From Myxococcales bacterium UBA1203 (GTDB lineage: Bacteria > Myxococcota > Myxococcia > Myxococcales > UBA5297): a DNA stretch of 64,000 nucleotides. Of this stretch, positions 1 to 8,949 are shown one piece after another (position 1 is the stretch's first letter; the number at the start of each line of letters is the position of its first letter). The stretch is from positions 125,529-189,528 of the forward strand of contig DBXV01000017.1 in assembly GCA_002309695.1 (NCBI GenBank), written 5' to 3'. The position numbers and the translations under genes were made by a program. The notes beneath the pieces were generated by a model. It was not told the DNA's origin. It saw nothing but the letters and a program-made list of their open reading frames with translations, and did no database searches.

Positions 1-1530
1 CATCCGTTCGCGCGTGTATGACCTGGGCCCGTGGTCGCCGATTACCGCCACCAGCGTGTCCTTCTGGAATCCGGCCGCCTTCAGACCATCGAAAAATCGC
101 CCGAGCGCGTAGTCGGCATATCTGGCCGCGCCGGCGCGCTTTTTCTGACGCGCGCCCTCAATCCTTCCCTCGGGAAAGAGAAACGGCCGGTGATTGCTGA
201 CGGTCAGCACGGTGATGAAGGCCGGCAGGCCCGAATCTCTGGCGGACTGGAGTTCGCGCAGCGTCCTGTCGAGCGTGAATTCGTCGGCGGAGCCCCACGA
301 AGTTCTGAATACGTCCGGCGCGTCGCTGCCCGCGTTCTCGATGGCGGTCTGAAAGCCGATGGCTTTGAGGAAATCGCGCATGTTGTCGAAGCCCAGGCCG
401 CCTCCATAGACAAAGCGGGTGGCGTAGCCCCTTGTTTCGAGGACGCGGGCCAGAGAATCGAGCGGCCTCTGGCTGCGCAGACGGACGATGGCGTTTCCCG
501 GGACCGGCGGAAATGACGCGAGGGCGCCTTCGAGAGCCCGGGCCGTGCGGGTGCCCGTGGCATAGAAGCGGTCGTAGAGCAGGCCCTCGGGAATGAGCGC
601 GTCGAAGCGTGGGGAAAGCGATTCGCCTCCAGCCTTGCCGCCTTTGCCGCTGGTGCCTCTGGCGGTGAGCTCGCGGCCGAGGCTCTCGGCAATCACCAGC
701 ACCAGATTCAGGCGGCGCTCCGGACGGCCGGTATCGATGCGCCTGCGAATGCCGCCGTCGGTGAATCCCTCAAATCCGGGCTCGTCCGACAGCGAAGCCC
801 GCAGCGTTTCGAGGGGGTGCTCCAGAGTTGAGTAGTGGCTGGCGTAGTCGAGTTCGCCCGTGAAGGCGGCGAGCGCCAGGCTGGAGACGCCGTTTTTGGC
901 CAGCTCGCGGGTGGTTCTGTCGGCGAAGGGCGGCCGGATGAAGGCGGAGGCGGCAAAAAGGACGATGCCAATCGCTGCCCAGGCGATTCGCCGGGAGACG
1001 CGGGCGCCCGGTGAAGCGCGCCCCAAGCGCCGGTGGAGGACGAAGGCTGCGCCTCCGAGGAGGACGCACAGGGCGATGAAGAGCGGCACGGGGTACGACT
1101 CGAAGACGTTCCCGGTGACCTCCCCCGTGTAGAAAATGTAGTCCAGCACCACCTGATCGAAGCGCGTCCCGAACTCGTCGAAATAGAAGTATTCGGCGCA
1201 GGCCTCGAAGGCCGCCAGGGCGAAGACGGCGCCGGTCAGAACAGCGCGCGCGGTGAGGCCTCGGCGCCGGGCAGCCAGAGGGGCAGGGGAGAGAAGAATC
1301 GCGAGACCTGCGTCGCAGGGAATGCCCGCGAGGAGTGCCATGAGGCTGGACGGCCCGGACCAGGCCCGAGGCAGGAGAAGAATCCGCAGGAGCGCCCACA
1401 ACCCCAGAAAAGCGGCGATGCGCGGCAGGCTGATGCCCTCGGTGATTCGGGAGAAGCCGGAAGTGACGGGGACGCCGGTGCCGTTCATGTCGCTGCCGCC
1501 AGAGGCCTGCTTCGGTGTTTCGTCCGTCAT
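1..1530 (-). CDS. LtaS/OpgB-like membrane phosphoglycerol transferase (sulfatase fold), 3' end cut by window edge
   Basis: I translated this frame from the reverse strand; it stays open to base 1, giving 510 codons and no stop. The first 200 residues carry several hydrophobic segments (about 35-55, 65-85, 95-112, 147-165, 183-200), followed by an extracytoplasmic alkaline-phosphatase/sulfatase-fold domain. Visible landmarks are VIAES (metal-ligand Glu near 282), the YATGTRTARALE block near 323-334 whose Thr329 matches the nucleophile Thr of LtaS/OpgB-type enzymes, SNHRPF, and GDHGPRSY at the edge. The family moves phosphoglycerol (or phosphoethanolamine) from lipid to envelope glycans; in a Gram-negative cell a periplasmic-glucan or lipid substrate is more likely than teichoic acid. 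The start chosen is ATG 1530; ATG 1488 is in frame, and a GTG lies six bases upstream. A promoter lies about 75 bases upstream. Confidence 0.85.
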   Translation of the reverse strand, partial: MTDETPKQASGGSDMNGTGVPVTSGFSRITEGISLPRIAAFLGLWALLRILLLPRAWSGPSSLMALLAGIPCDAGLAILLSPAPLAARRRGLTARAVLTGAVFALAAFEACAEYFYFDEFGTRFDQVVLDYIFYTGEVTGNVFESYPVPLFIALCVLLGGAAFVLHRRLGRASPGARVSRRIAWAAIGIVLFAASAFIRPPFADRTTRELAKNGVSSLALAAFTGELDYASHYSTLEHPLETLRASLSDEPGFEGFTDGGIRRRIDTGRPERRLNLVLVIAESLGRELTARGTSGKGGKAGGESLSPRFDALIPEGLLYDRFYATGTRTARALEGALASFPPVPGNAIVRLRSQRPLDSLARVLETRGYATRFVYGGGLGFDNMRDFLKAIGFQTAIENAGSDAPDVFRTSWGSADEFTLDRTLRELQSARDSGLPAFITVLTVSNHRPFLFPEGRIEGARQKKRAGAARYADYALGRFFDGLKAAGFQKDTLVAVIGDHGPRSYTRERM

Positions 1531-1605
1531 CGTCACGTGCCTGCCGCCCATCGTTTTTCGGAGAGGGCTTTGTGGAGGGCAGCTTCACAGGAGCGCCGCC
1601 CGCGC

Positions 1606-1647
1606 AAAAAAGCGGCGGCCGTTAGTCTAGGACTCGGGCGTCTGCAA
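1606..1647 (-). promoter_or_regulatory. Promoter for the LtaS-like gene
   Basis: Reading the minus strand: -35 TTGCAG (1647-1642), 17-base spacer ending GAC, -10 TAACGG (1624-1619), seven G/C bases, then six T. It is the same layout as the promoters before lon, typA and tRNA-Gly. The rest of 1531-1837 has no gene. The plus-strand gene at 1838 has no comparable site and no obvious Shine-Dalgarno sequence. Confidence 0.6.
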
Positions 1648-1837
1648 ACGCGATGGGACTTCCTCTGAAGGCGAGGCCTTTGCGTGCGCCGCGTTTCGGG
1701 AAAATGGCCCTTGGACTTCGGCGGCAAATCCCTAAAAGGCGCCCCCCTTTCCGGCGGCCGGGACGCCTTTTCCCCTGCTGTTTTGCAGCCCCTTTGTCTG
1801 TCTGCCGAACGTTGAACCGCCGCATTTCCCGCCCGCT

Positions 1838-4123
1838 ATGGACACAGCCGTTTACAACGATTGGCAGCTGGTCAGCCTTTCCCACCTTCCCGCCTGGACT
1901 CTGGCCCTGCTGTGCGCCCTGATTCTGGCGGCGGCCGTCCTCTCGCTCCGGGGCCTCAGCCGGGAAAAGCAGCCTTTCCGCCGGCGGACGCTGATTGTGC
2001 TCAGGCTTCTGTCCGCGCTGTGCCTGACGGCGCTTCTGTTCGAGCCGGGCATTCGCCTTTTGCAGACGCGCCGCGCGCGGAATGCCGTGGCCGTTCTGCT
2101 CGACCTCTCCTCTTCGATGGCGCTGCCCGCTGAGGGGGGGATTTCGCGCGCGGAGGCCCTTCGCCGGCGGCTGAGCGAGTCGTCCGCTCTCTGGGAGAAG
2201 CTGTCTCAGCGCTTCCGCCTCGATTTTTACGGTTTTGGCGAGTCGGCGGAGCGGCTTCCGTCCGGGACGGTGCCTCAGGACGGCGATTTTCAGTCGGGCG
2301 CGACGGACATTCTGGGCGCTCTCCGCCGGGCTGCCGATGAGAGCGGTTCGCACCAGGGGGCAGGCGGCCTGTCGGGCATCCTTCTGCTGTCCGACGGGGC
2401 GGACAACACCTCGCTCGGCGCTTCTCTCGACAGCCAGGGCAGGTCGGACATCGAGGCTTTGGGCATTCCGATTTCCGCCATTCACGTGGGCGGCGCCGCA
2501 CCGCGCGATCTGGCCGTGGAGCGCATCTCGGCGGATGACTTCGCCTTTGTCCGCAGCCCGGTGACGGTGACGGCCTTTATCCGCGCCTCAGGTTTTGGCC
2601 CGCGGACGATTCCCGTGACCCTGCGCATGGACGGCCAGCCCTTCGCCACGCGCATGCTGCAGATCGACGGCGACGGCCTCTTCCCTGTGGAGTTCACCTT
2701 TTCGCCAGATCAGACGGGCCGCTTTGCCTGCACAGTCGATGTGCCCATGCAGGTGGGCGAGGCCGTGGAGTGGAACAACGCCCGCTCGTTTCCCTTCAAG
2801 GTCATCCGCGACCGCATCCGGGTCCTTCATGTGGCGGGCTGGCCGTCGTGGGACATGCGCTTTCTCCGCGCCCGCCTGAAGGGCGACCCCAACATCGACC
2901 TGGTCAGCTCCTACATTCTCAGGGACGCCTCGGATGACCCCCGGACCGTCCTCGACAGCGAGCTGTCGCTGATTCCCTTCCCCATGCAGGAGATTTTTCA
3001 CGACCAGATTCACACCTTCGACGTCATCGTCATTCAGAACTTCTCGCACGAGGAGCACGCCTATTCGATGAGCCGCTACTTCGGCGACATCGCCTCCTAC
3101 GTTCGGGGCGGCGGCGCGCTGGTGATGGTCGGAGGCGAGAACAGCTTCGGCGAGGGGCACTACGAGAAGACCGATCTGGGGCCGCTTCTGCCGGTGGTGG
3201 TGACGGGGCGGCCGCCGGTGACGGACAGCTTCCAGGCGCGGCTGACGGACGAGGGCCGGACGCATCCCATCATGCGGATGTCCTCGGGCGATTCGACGGC
3301 CGCCTGGCGCGGACTTCCTCTGACGGCCGGCGCCCACGTGACCAAAGTTCGGCCCGGCGCGCAGGCGCTTCTGGACCATCCCTTCGAGACGGCGGGCGGG
3401 CGCAACATCCCCATCATCGCGGTGGGTGAAGCCGACAAGGGGCGCGTCATGGCCATTCTCACGGATGCCACCTGGCAGTGGGCGTTCAGTGCGGGCGGTC
3501 AGACGCAGGGCGCCCGGCTCTATGACCGATTCTGGTCGAGGGCTCTGCGCTGGCTCATCCGCGACCCGGAGCTGACGCCTGTGCGGATGACGCTGGACAA
3601 GTCGGCGCTCTCGCTGGGCGAGCGTCTGTCGGTTCAGGTCGAGGCGCGGCGGAGCGACTATTCGGTGGCCGGCGGCGCACAGGTCCGGCTGACGCTGACG
3701 CGCCTGCCTGCGTCTGATGAAAACGGCGCTCAGCAGTGGACTGCCGAGGCGGGAGAGGACGGAACGGCTCACTTCGACATCGCGCCGGAAGCGGCGGGTG
3801 CCTACCGCATCGAGGCGGCCGCCTATGAGTCCGGAAAAGTGATTGGCAGCGACCGAAACGCCATTGCCGTGCGCTTCGGCGGCGGCGAGCAGGGCGACCT
3901 GGCGGACCGTCCCAGGCTGCTGAAGGAAATCACCCTTGTCTCCGGGGGCAGATTTTTCAGCACCGGCGACAGGCTGGATGAGTTTCCGCTGACAGAGCCC
4001 GCGCTGGTGGAGATTGGCGGCCGCAAAGAAGAGCCGCTTCCGGGGATGCCGCTTGTCTTCGCGCTCATGGCGCTGTCGCTCTTCACCGAGTGGCTGCTCT
4101 CGCGGCGGTGGGGCTATCCCTGA
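1838..4123 (+). CDS. Large membrane protein with VWA-like and GATase-like domains
   Basis: 761 residues. The N-terminus has two membrane segments (about 17-37 and 50-70), then a von Willebrand A-like domain starting at about 85 with a DLSSS metal-site motif and LLLSDGAD later in the domain. A beta-rich stretch follows, then a class I glutamine-amidotransferase-like region beginning RVLHVAG and running through VIVIQNFSHEEH and VMVGGENSFGEG, with no obvious catalytic Cys. The C-terminus has one membrane helix ending in an EWLLSRRWG positive tail. This arrangement matches large uncharacterised VWA/'glutamine amidotransferase' membrane proteins of Planctomycetes, Verrucomicrobia and Myxococcota that often accompany MoxR/Bat genes; no MoxR gene is adjacent here. 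The bulk of the protein is probably periplasmic. Function is unknown. It is divergent from the LtaS-like gene. Confidence 0.75.
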   Translation: MDTAVYNDWQLVSLSHLPAWTLALLCALILAAAVLSLRGLSREKQPFRRRTLIVLRLLSALCLTALLFEPGIRLLQTRRARNAVAVLLDLSSSMALPAEGGISRAEALRRRLSESSALWEKLSQRFRLDFYGFGESAERLPSGTVPQDGDFQSGATDILGALRRAADESGSHQGAGGLSGILLLSDGADNTSLGASLDSQGRSDIEALGIPISAIHVGGAAPRDLAVERISADDFAFVRSPVTVTAFIRASGFGPRTIPVTLRMDGQPFATRMLQIDGDGLFPVEFTFSPDQTGRFACTVDVPMQVGEAVEWNNARSFPFKVIRDRIRVLHVAGWPSWDMRFLRARLKGDPNIDLVSSYILRDASDDPRTVLDSELSLIPFPMQEIFHDQIHTFDVIVIQNFSHEEHAYSMSRYFGDIASYVRGGGALVMVGGENSFGEGHYEKTDLGPLLPVVVTGRPPVTDSFQARLTDEGRTHPIMRMSSGDSTAAWRGLPLTAGAHVTKVRPGAQALLDHPFETAGGRNIPIIAVGEADKGRVMAILTDATWQWAFSAGGQTQGARLYDRFWSRALRWLIRDPELTPVRMTLDKSALSLGERLSVQVEARRSDYSVAGGAQVRLTLTRLPASDENGAQQWTAEAGEDGTAHFDIAPEAAGAYRIEAAAYESGKVIGSDRNAIAVRFGGGEQGDLADRPRLLKEITLVSGGRFFSTGDRLDEFPLTEPALVEIGGRKEEPLPGMPLVFALMALSLFTEWLLSRRWGYP

Positions 4124-4147
4124 GACGGGAGACGCGCGGGAAAACGC

Positions 4148-4190
4148 GTGGCAAGCAGAGCTGAATGGTGCAAAGGGGCCGCCGTTTTTT
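4148..4190 (+). promoter_or_regulatory. Possible promoter for pepD
   Basis: GTGGCA (4148-4153), 17-base spacer, CAAAGG (4171-4176), eight G/C bases, then six T (4185-4190). The hexamers are poor, but spacing and T-run match the other promoters of this window. It lies in the 318-base gap before pepD; I see nothing else in that gap. Confidence 0.4.
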
Positions 4191-4441
4191 CGTCCGCCCA
4201 TTCGCCCTTCTCCGGAAACCGGACCCGAAAACGGGCCTCAAAACCGGTGAGGACAGCGCAAAGGGCAGGGCATGTTCGGCCGGCGGTGCTTTTGAAGGGT
4301 GCCTGCCGTGCCGCGCTTTCATCCCTGCCCGCCTTTTCCTGTTTTCAGGATCTGGGCGCCGCGGCCTCCGGCTGGTTCGGCCGGTGGTAAGAGGTGAAGA
4401 GGCGGTTTTTGTTCACCCCTGACAACCAAGGAGCATGTCTC

Positions 4442-5902
4442 ATGAACAATCCGCAGATTGCCGGCCTGGAGCCGGAGCTTCTGTTCAAGCATTTCGACGC
4501 GCTGACCGCCGTTCCCCGTCCCTCCAAGCGCGAGGCCGGCGCGGTTCAGTGGCTGGCCAAAACGATTCGCGGCCTGGGCTACGAGCCCATTCTGGACGAC
4601 GTGGGCAACGTGATTGTCCGCAAGCCCGGCTCCAAAGGCCACGAGAGCGCGCCGATGCTCCTTCTCCAGGGTCACATCGACATGGTCTGCGAGAAGAACC
4701 GCGACGTGGTTCACGACTTCGACAAGGACCCCATTCCCACGGTGCTGGACGGCGACTGGATTCGCACGAAGGGCACGACGCTGGGCGCGGACAACGGCAT
4801 CGGCGTGGCGCTGGGACTCGCGCTTCTCGAAGCCAAAGACGTGGTCCATCCGCCTCTGGAGATGCTCTTCACGGTGGACGAGGAGACGGGAATGACCGGC
4901 GCCAGTGCGCTCAAAAACGGGCAGCTCCAGTCCCACCGCATGATCAACCTCGACTCCGAGGAAGAGGGCATCGTCTATGTGGGCTGCGCCGGCGGCGGCG
5001 ACACTGTTGGACGGATGATTCTCGAATACGAGGACGCGCCCGCGGGCCTCAAAGCCATGGACCTGAGGGTGGGCGGCCTGCGCGGCGGCCATTCGGGCAC
5101 GGACATTCAGAAGGGCCGCGGCAACGCGATTCAGATTCTGGGTCAGGCGGTGCGCACACTGATTTCCGCCATTCCCGGCGTCCGGCTCTCCACCTTCCAG
5201 GGCGGCAGCAAGCGCAACGCGATTGCCCGCGAGGCCGAGGCCGTGGTGCTCATTCCTGAAGACAGGCTGCATCAGGCCGGGGAGCTGGCTTCTCTCGTGG
5301 CGAAGGAGGTCATTCAGGCGCTGTCTCCCGTGGAGCCGGACCTGAAAATCACGCTGGAGCCCGCCGCCGGAAATTTCCGCGCGATTCACGCGGCCCAGAC
5401 CTCCCGCATTCTCGACACGCTTCTCGCCATGCCCCACGGCGTGCTGCGCATGAGCAGCGACATCGATGGGCTGGTGGAGACCTCGACCAATCTGGCCACT
5501 GTCGTCATGGAGGACGGAACGCTGGTGGTGGGCACGAGCCAGAGGAGCCTCATCGAGAGCGCCAAGAAGGAAGCCATCCGCAAGGTGCAGGCTTCTCTTC
5601 GCCTGGGCGGGTTCAGCGTGAAGAGCGGCGCCGGCTATCCCGGCTGGAAGCCCAACCTCTCGTCCAAACTGCTGGCTGCCTTCTGCGCCTCCTACGAGGA
5701 GCTGTTCCAGAAGAAGCCCGAGGTTCTGGCCATTCACGCGGGTCTGGAGTGCGGGCTCATCGGCGAGGTCTTCCCCGGCATGGACATGATTTCCATCGGG
5801 CCCACCATCCTCGACCCCCATTCGCCGGCCGAGCGCCTGAATGTTCCCGACGTGCGGAAGTTCTGGAAGACGCTCCTCACCGTTCTGGAAAAGCTGGCCT
5901 GA
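4442..5902 (+). CDS. pepD: Aminoacyl-histidine dipeptidase (peptidase D, M20 family)
   Basis: 486 residues, the usual length for bacterial PepD (about 485). It hydrolyses Xaa-His and other dipeptides in the cytoplasm using two metal ions. Visible M20 landmarks are LLLQGHIDMVCEKN (first metal His and catalytic Asp), TTLGADNGIGVA (bridging Asp), TVDEETGMTGA (catalytic Glu-Glu) and IHAGLECGLIGE near the C-terminus, all characteristic of PepD. The start is ATG 4442 because AAGGAG at 4428-4433 sits eight bases upstream; an in-frame ATG at 4394 lacks a ribosome site. It is monocistronic, with a strong terminator after the stop. Confidence 0.95.
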   Translation: MNNPQIAGLEPELLFKHFDALTAVPRPSKREAGAVQWLAKTIRGLGYEPILDDVGNVIVRKPGSKGHESAPMLLLQGHIDMVCEKNRDVVHDFDKDPIPTVLDGDWIRTKGTTLGADNGIGVALGLALLEAKDVVHPPLEMLFTVDEETGMTGASALKNGQLQSHRMINLDSEEEGIVYVGCAGGGDTVGRMILEYEDAPAGLKAMDLRVGGLRGGHSGTDIQKGRGNAIQILGQAVRTLISAIPGVRLSTFQGGSKRNAIAREAEAVVLIPEDRLHQAGELASLVAKEVIQALSPVEPDLKITLEPAAGNFRAIHAAQTSRILDTLLAMPHGVLRMSSDIDGLVETSTNLATVVMEDGTLVVGTSQRSLIESAKKEAIRKVQASLRLGGFSVKSGAGYPGWKPNLSSKLLAAFCASYEELFQKKPEVLAIHAGLECGLIGEVFPGMDMISIGPTILDPHSPAERLNVPDVRKFWKTLLTVLEKLA

Positions 5903-5919
5903 AACGCTGACGGCTGACC

Positions 5920-5961
5920 GCCGCGTCCTTCGGTGCGCATTCGGAGGACGCGGCTTTTTTT
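5920..5961 (+). terminator. Rho-independent terminator of pepD
   Basis: GCCGCGTCC (5920-5928) pairs with GGACGCGGC (5946-5954) and is followed by seven T. It separates pepD from the J-domain cluster. Confidence 0.85.
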
Positions 5962-5994
5962 GAAGACGGGCAAAGACTGCATGGGAGGCGCGGC

Positions 5995-6771
5995 GTGAAG
6001 ACCCATTACGAGGTGCTGGGCATCGGCCGGGACGCGGCGCCGGACGAGATCAAGTCGGCCTGGAAGGCGCGCATCCGCGAGGTGCATCCCGACGTTTTTC
6101 AGGGGCCGGCAGAGGAAGCCACGGAGCGGGCCATCGAGGTGAACGGGGCCTACGCGGTGCTTTCCGACCCCGAGAAGCGCGCTCTTTACGACCGCATGCT
6201 GGAACCGCTTCCCGACACGCTGACTGCCGCGGAAGAGGAATCTTCTCCGTCGTCGTCTTCGCATTGGGAATCGCATGACGCCCGCTGGCCTCGTGCCTCG
6301 CAGCAGCGTGTTTCGCGCGATGAGCAGGAGTGGGCGGTCGGCGGCGCGTCCTTCGCTTCATCGGACGGCTTTTCGGTCATGGAGGACGAGAAGGATGCCC
6401 GGGATAATTTCTGGGACCCGAACTCGCTGTCCGATGATCGCTATCAGGGCGTGCGGCGCGTGCAGGAGTACGAACGGACTCACTTGGGCATGAATGAAGA
6501 CGTGCCCCGATATGAGCCGTTCGACTCCCGTGAGGGGCAGATCCTCTGCGGCGGCATTGGCTTCATCGCTCTCGGCCTCACGGCCTGTCTGTCCATAACG
6601 ATGGAGAACGACTCGCCGTCGATGAACGTGCTGATGTGGCTTGGGCTCGCCGAGCTTCTGGTGACGATTGTTTCCAGCAATCTCCTGCTGGAGAGGAGCG
6701 GCGTCGGCACCGTCATCGCCATCCAGAGCATTCTCTCGATGATTGCGGTGGTGCTTTTCCTGATGGGCTGA
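5995..6771 (+). CDS. J-domain membrane protein, paralog 1 of 4
   Basis: 258 residues with a GTG start fixed by the conserved opening (KTHYEVLG), which all four paralogs share; GGGAGGCGCG lies just upstream. Residues 2-69 are a canonical DnaJ J domain with helix II KSAWKARIREV, the HPD motif at 31-33 and a YAVLSDPEKRALYDRM end. There is no Gly/Phe region, zinc finger or DnaJ C-terminal domain. An acidic Ser-rich linker with WAVGGAS and a Trp-rich stretch follow, then three hydrophobic segments in the last 80 residues. J domains stimulate the Hsp70 ATPase, so this is probably a membrane-tethered DnaK co-chaperone whose tail defines the site or client. The specific role is unknown. Confidence 0.85.
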   Translation: MKTHYEVLGIGRDAAPDEIKSAWKARIREVHPDVFQGPAEEATERAIEVNGAYAVLSDPEKRALYDRMLEPLPDTLTAAEEESSPSSSSHWESHDARWPRASQQRVSRDEQEWAVGGASFASSDGFSVMEDEKDARDNFWDPNSLSDDRYQGVRRVQEYERTHLGMNEDVPRYEPFDSREGQILCGGIGFIALGLTACLSITMENDSPSMNVLMWLGLAELLVTIVSSNLLLERSGVGTVIAIQSILSMIAVVLFLMG

Positions 6772-6814
6772 CGGGCGGGCCTCGGACGGCTTGAGAGGAG
6801 AGAGGGGATACTGC

Positions 6815-7297
6815 GTGAAGACCCATTACGAGGTGCTGGGCGTCGGGCAGGGCGCGCCGCTGGAGGAAATCAAGTCGGCCTACAAGGCGCGCATCCGCGA
6901 GGTGCATCCCGACGTTTTTCAGGGCGCGGCCGAGGAAGCGACGGAGCGCGCCATCGAGCTGAACGGGGCTTACGCGGTGCTTTCCGACCCTGAGAAGCGC
7001 GCGCTCTACGACCGCATGCTCTTTTCCCCGGCCCAGGCGCAGCTGCAGCAGAAACCGCCCTCCCCGCCGCCGCAGGACCCCATGCGGTATTGGAACGAAT
7101 GGGTGGCTCAGGGCGACAAATGGCTTGGGCCGGATCCCGAATTTGCCAAGGAGACGCAAAAACATCAGGTGGGACCTGATGTGGACGATGACAGCAGCCT
7201 TCGCGGCACTGGAGCCGTCATTTTGTTCGTTTTGGGGGTCATTTACGTGCTCGGGAGATTCGTGTTTCTGGCGCTGAAACAGTTTTTCGGAAGCTGA
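6815..7297 (+). CDS. J-domain membrane protein, paralog 2 of 4 (shortest)
   Basis: 160 residues with a GTG start, preceded by the purine block GAGAGGAGAGAGGGG; an in-frame ATG eight codons upstream would overlap that ribosome site. The J domain (2-69) keeps HPD and nearly the same DNA sequence as its neighbours. The linker is short and Pro/Gln-rich with a WNEWVAQGDKW segment, and one membrane helix sits at the C-terminus (about 132-155). It lies 43 bases after paralog 1, so co-transcription is likely. The tail is unrelated to those of the other three apart from Trp-rich acidic segments. Predicted role: membrane-anchored Hsp70 co-chaperone. Confidence 0.82.
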   Translation: MKTHYEVLGVGQGAPLEEIKSAYKARIREVHPDVFQGAAEEATERAIELNGAYAVLSDPEKRALYDRMLFSPAQAQLQQKPPSPPPQDPMRYWNEWVAQGDKWLGPDPEFAKETQKHQVGPDVDDDSSLRGTGAVILFVLGVIYVLGRFVFLALKQFFGS

Positions 7298-7329
7298 CTT
7301 CGTTGAGGCCGGGGCAGGGAGGTCTTTCT

Positions 7330-8136
7330 TTGAAGACCCATTACGAGGTGCTGGGCGTCGGGCAGGGCGCATCTCCGGACGAGATCAGGTCGGCCTACAA
7401 GGCGCGGATTCGCGAGGTGCATCCCGACGTTTTTCAGGGCGCGTCCAGTGAAGCGACGGAGCGGGCCATCGAGCTCAACGGGGCTTACGCGGTGCTTTCC
7501 GACCCTGAGAAGCGCGCTCTCTACGACCGCATGCTGCATCCGAAAGTTCATGCAGAACCAAGTGCGGCGCGAGCCGCGGCGCCCTCGCCGTATGCCCCTC
7601 AGGAAACGTGGGCTGTTCCTCAGTATTTTCGGCGCAATGAGGACTGGACCGCCTATGCCGACTCGTGGGCCGACCGTCCCGCGCCGGACTGGACCCAACC
7701 CGGCAACGGCAGAAATCGCTCGTTTCTGGAGGACATGGCGTCTCTCTCTGGCGCGGATAAAGTCTGGGTGCCGCCTTCGGACGAGGCGGACGAAGCGGAA
7801 GCTCCGAAAAAGCCCCTCAGCGCGGAGGAGGAATGGGCCGCCTATGCCGACTCGTGGTCCAATCACTCTGAACAGGAGGTGTCTTCGGCTGCCGCGTTCC
7901 TCCAGTGGGCGGCAGTGGCCATCTTTGTTCTCGTTCTGGCCGCGCTGTGGGTGGGGTTCAGCCCCAAGCCCCACGACTCCCACGCAGAAAAGGTGGGTCT
8001 CGCCTTCCTGGTCCACATCACTCTGGGGCCCGTGTGCCTCTACCGGCTGATGAAGGGCGGAAAGAAAGAGACGATTCAGGGATTCATCTATCTGGCCGTC
8101 ATCAGCGTCATTTCGCTGCTTCTGTTCCGGGCATGA
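7330..8136 (+). CDS. J-domain membrane protein, paralog 3 of 4
   Basis: 268 residues with a TTG start, supported by AGGGAGG about eight bases upstream and by alignment of KTHYEVLG. The J domain is 2-69 with HPD. The linker contains two copies of an acidic Trp/Tyr motif, EDWTAYADSWADRP and EEWAAYADSWSNHS, which may be a short binding module. Three hydrophobic segments close the protein (about 182-204, 218-238, 247-266). Over 93 bases of the J domain (7396-7488) it differs from paralog 4 at only two positions, synonymous sites included, so the copies are recent or homogenised by conversion. Confidence 0.83.
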   Translation: MKTHYEVLGVGQGASPDEIRSAYKARIREVHPDVFQGASSEATERAIELNGAYAVLSDPEKRALYDRMLHPKVHAEPSAARAAAPSPYAPQETWAVPQYFRRNEDWTAYADSWADRPAPDWTQPGNGRNRSFLEDMASLSGADKVWVPPSDEADEAEAPKKPLSAEEEWAAYADSWSNHSEQEVSSAAAFLQWAAVAIFVLVLAALWVGFSPKPHDSHAEKVGLAFLVHITLGPVCLYRLMKGGKKETIQGFIYLAVISVISLLLFRA

Positions 8137-8191
8137 ACTCCGGGATGCGCCGTGCGCCGCGCGGAAGCAAAATGACTGAGAGGACCACGCC

Positions 8192-8935
8192 TTGAAGACG
8201 CACTACGAGGTTCTGGGCATTGAGCGGGACGCGCCGCCGGATGAAATCAAGTCGGCTTACAAGGCGCGGATTCGCGAGGTGCATCCCGACGTTTTTCAGG
8301 GCGCGTCCAGTGAAGCGACGGAGCGGGCCATCGAGCTGAACGGGGCCTACTCGGTGCTTTCCGACCCTGAGAAGCGCGCGCTCTACGACCGCATGCTGGT
8401 GGGCGGGCGGCCGGCAGAGAAGACTTCTCCCGAAGATCATTCGTCTGAGACTCGCGCTGAGAAAACCGCCGCGCCGGAGCCGTCATTTCATCGCGGGGAT
8501 GAGGCGGAATGGGCTGTCCGCGGCCAGAGGAAGCGCCGTTCTTATGAGGAGGCAGTCAGCAGCGAGGCGCTCTTCTGTCCTGCCGACTGGCTCAACAGCT
8601 GGCCTGAGACCGAGACCACCGCTGAGACCGGAACGGAGACACCCGCGGAGGACAACGATGGGAATTCTTCCGCCGCCGCCGTCTTCGTCCTCAGTGCGCT
8701 CGTCATCGGGATGCTGGTTTTCGATGAGGCCTGGCTTGGACCTGCCCCTGACAACATCCGGAAGATGAACGGCGTGCTGCTGCCGATTCAGATGGTGTTG
8801 AGTCCTTTCCTCTGCATTCGGGCAGCAGATGGCGGTCGGCGGGGGCTTTACGCGGTGATTTTTCAGATGGTCTTTCTTCTGACCCTTGTTGTCGTTGGCT
8901 TCATCGGGCGGGAATTTTTGATGACGGCCGCGTGA
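8192..8935 (+). CDS. J-domain membrane protein, paralog 4 of 4
   Basis: 247 residues with a TTG start; GAGAGGA lies eight bases upstream. The J domain is 2-69 with HPD. A 95-residue acidic, Glu/Thr-rich linker with an EAEWAVRGQRKRRS segment resembles the WAVGGAS stretch of paralog 1. Three hydrophobic segments follow (about 165-184, 195-212, 220-240). It is last in the tandem array and ends only 14 bases before the stop of lon on the other strand. As with the others there is no DnaJ zinc finger or substrate-binding domain, so a generic DnaJ role is unlikely. Confidence 0.83.
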   Translation: MKTHYEVLGIERDAPPDEIKSAYKARIREVHPDVFQGASSEATERAIELNGAYSVLSDPEKRALYDRMLVGGRPAEKTSPEDHSSETRAEKTAAPEPSFHRGDEAEWAVRGQRKRRSYEEAVSSEALFCPADWLNSWPETETTAETGTETPAEDNDGNSSAAAVFVLSALVIGMLVFDEAWLGPAPDNIRKMNGVLLPIQMVLSPFLCIRAADGGRRGLYAVIFQMVFLLTLVVVGFIGREFLMTAA

Positions 8936-8949
8936 GAACGGCGCGCCTC

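Noticed and set aside
770..1588. Minus-strand 272-residue frame rich in Arg and Pro
   Set aside because: It is the wrong-frame shadow of the LtaS-like gene, which has the sulfatase motifs in another frame and runs off the left edge.
1838..4123. Active glutamine amidotransferase
   Set aside because: The fold pattern is present but no nucleophile Cys-containing elbow was seen.
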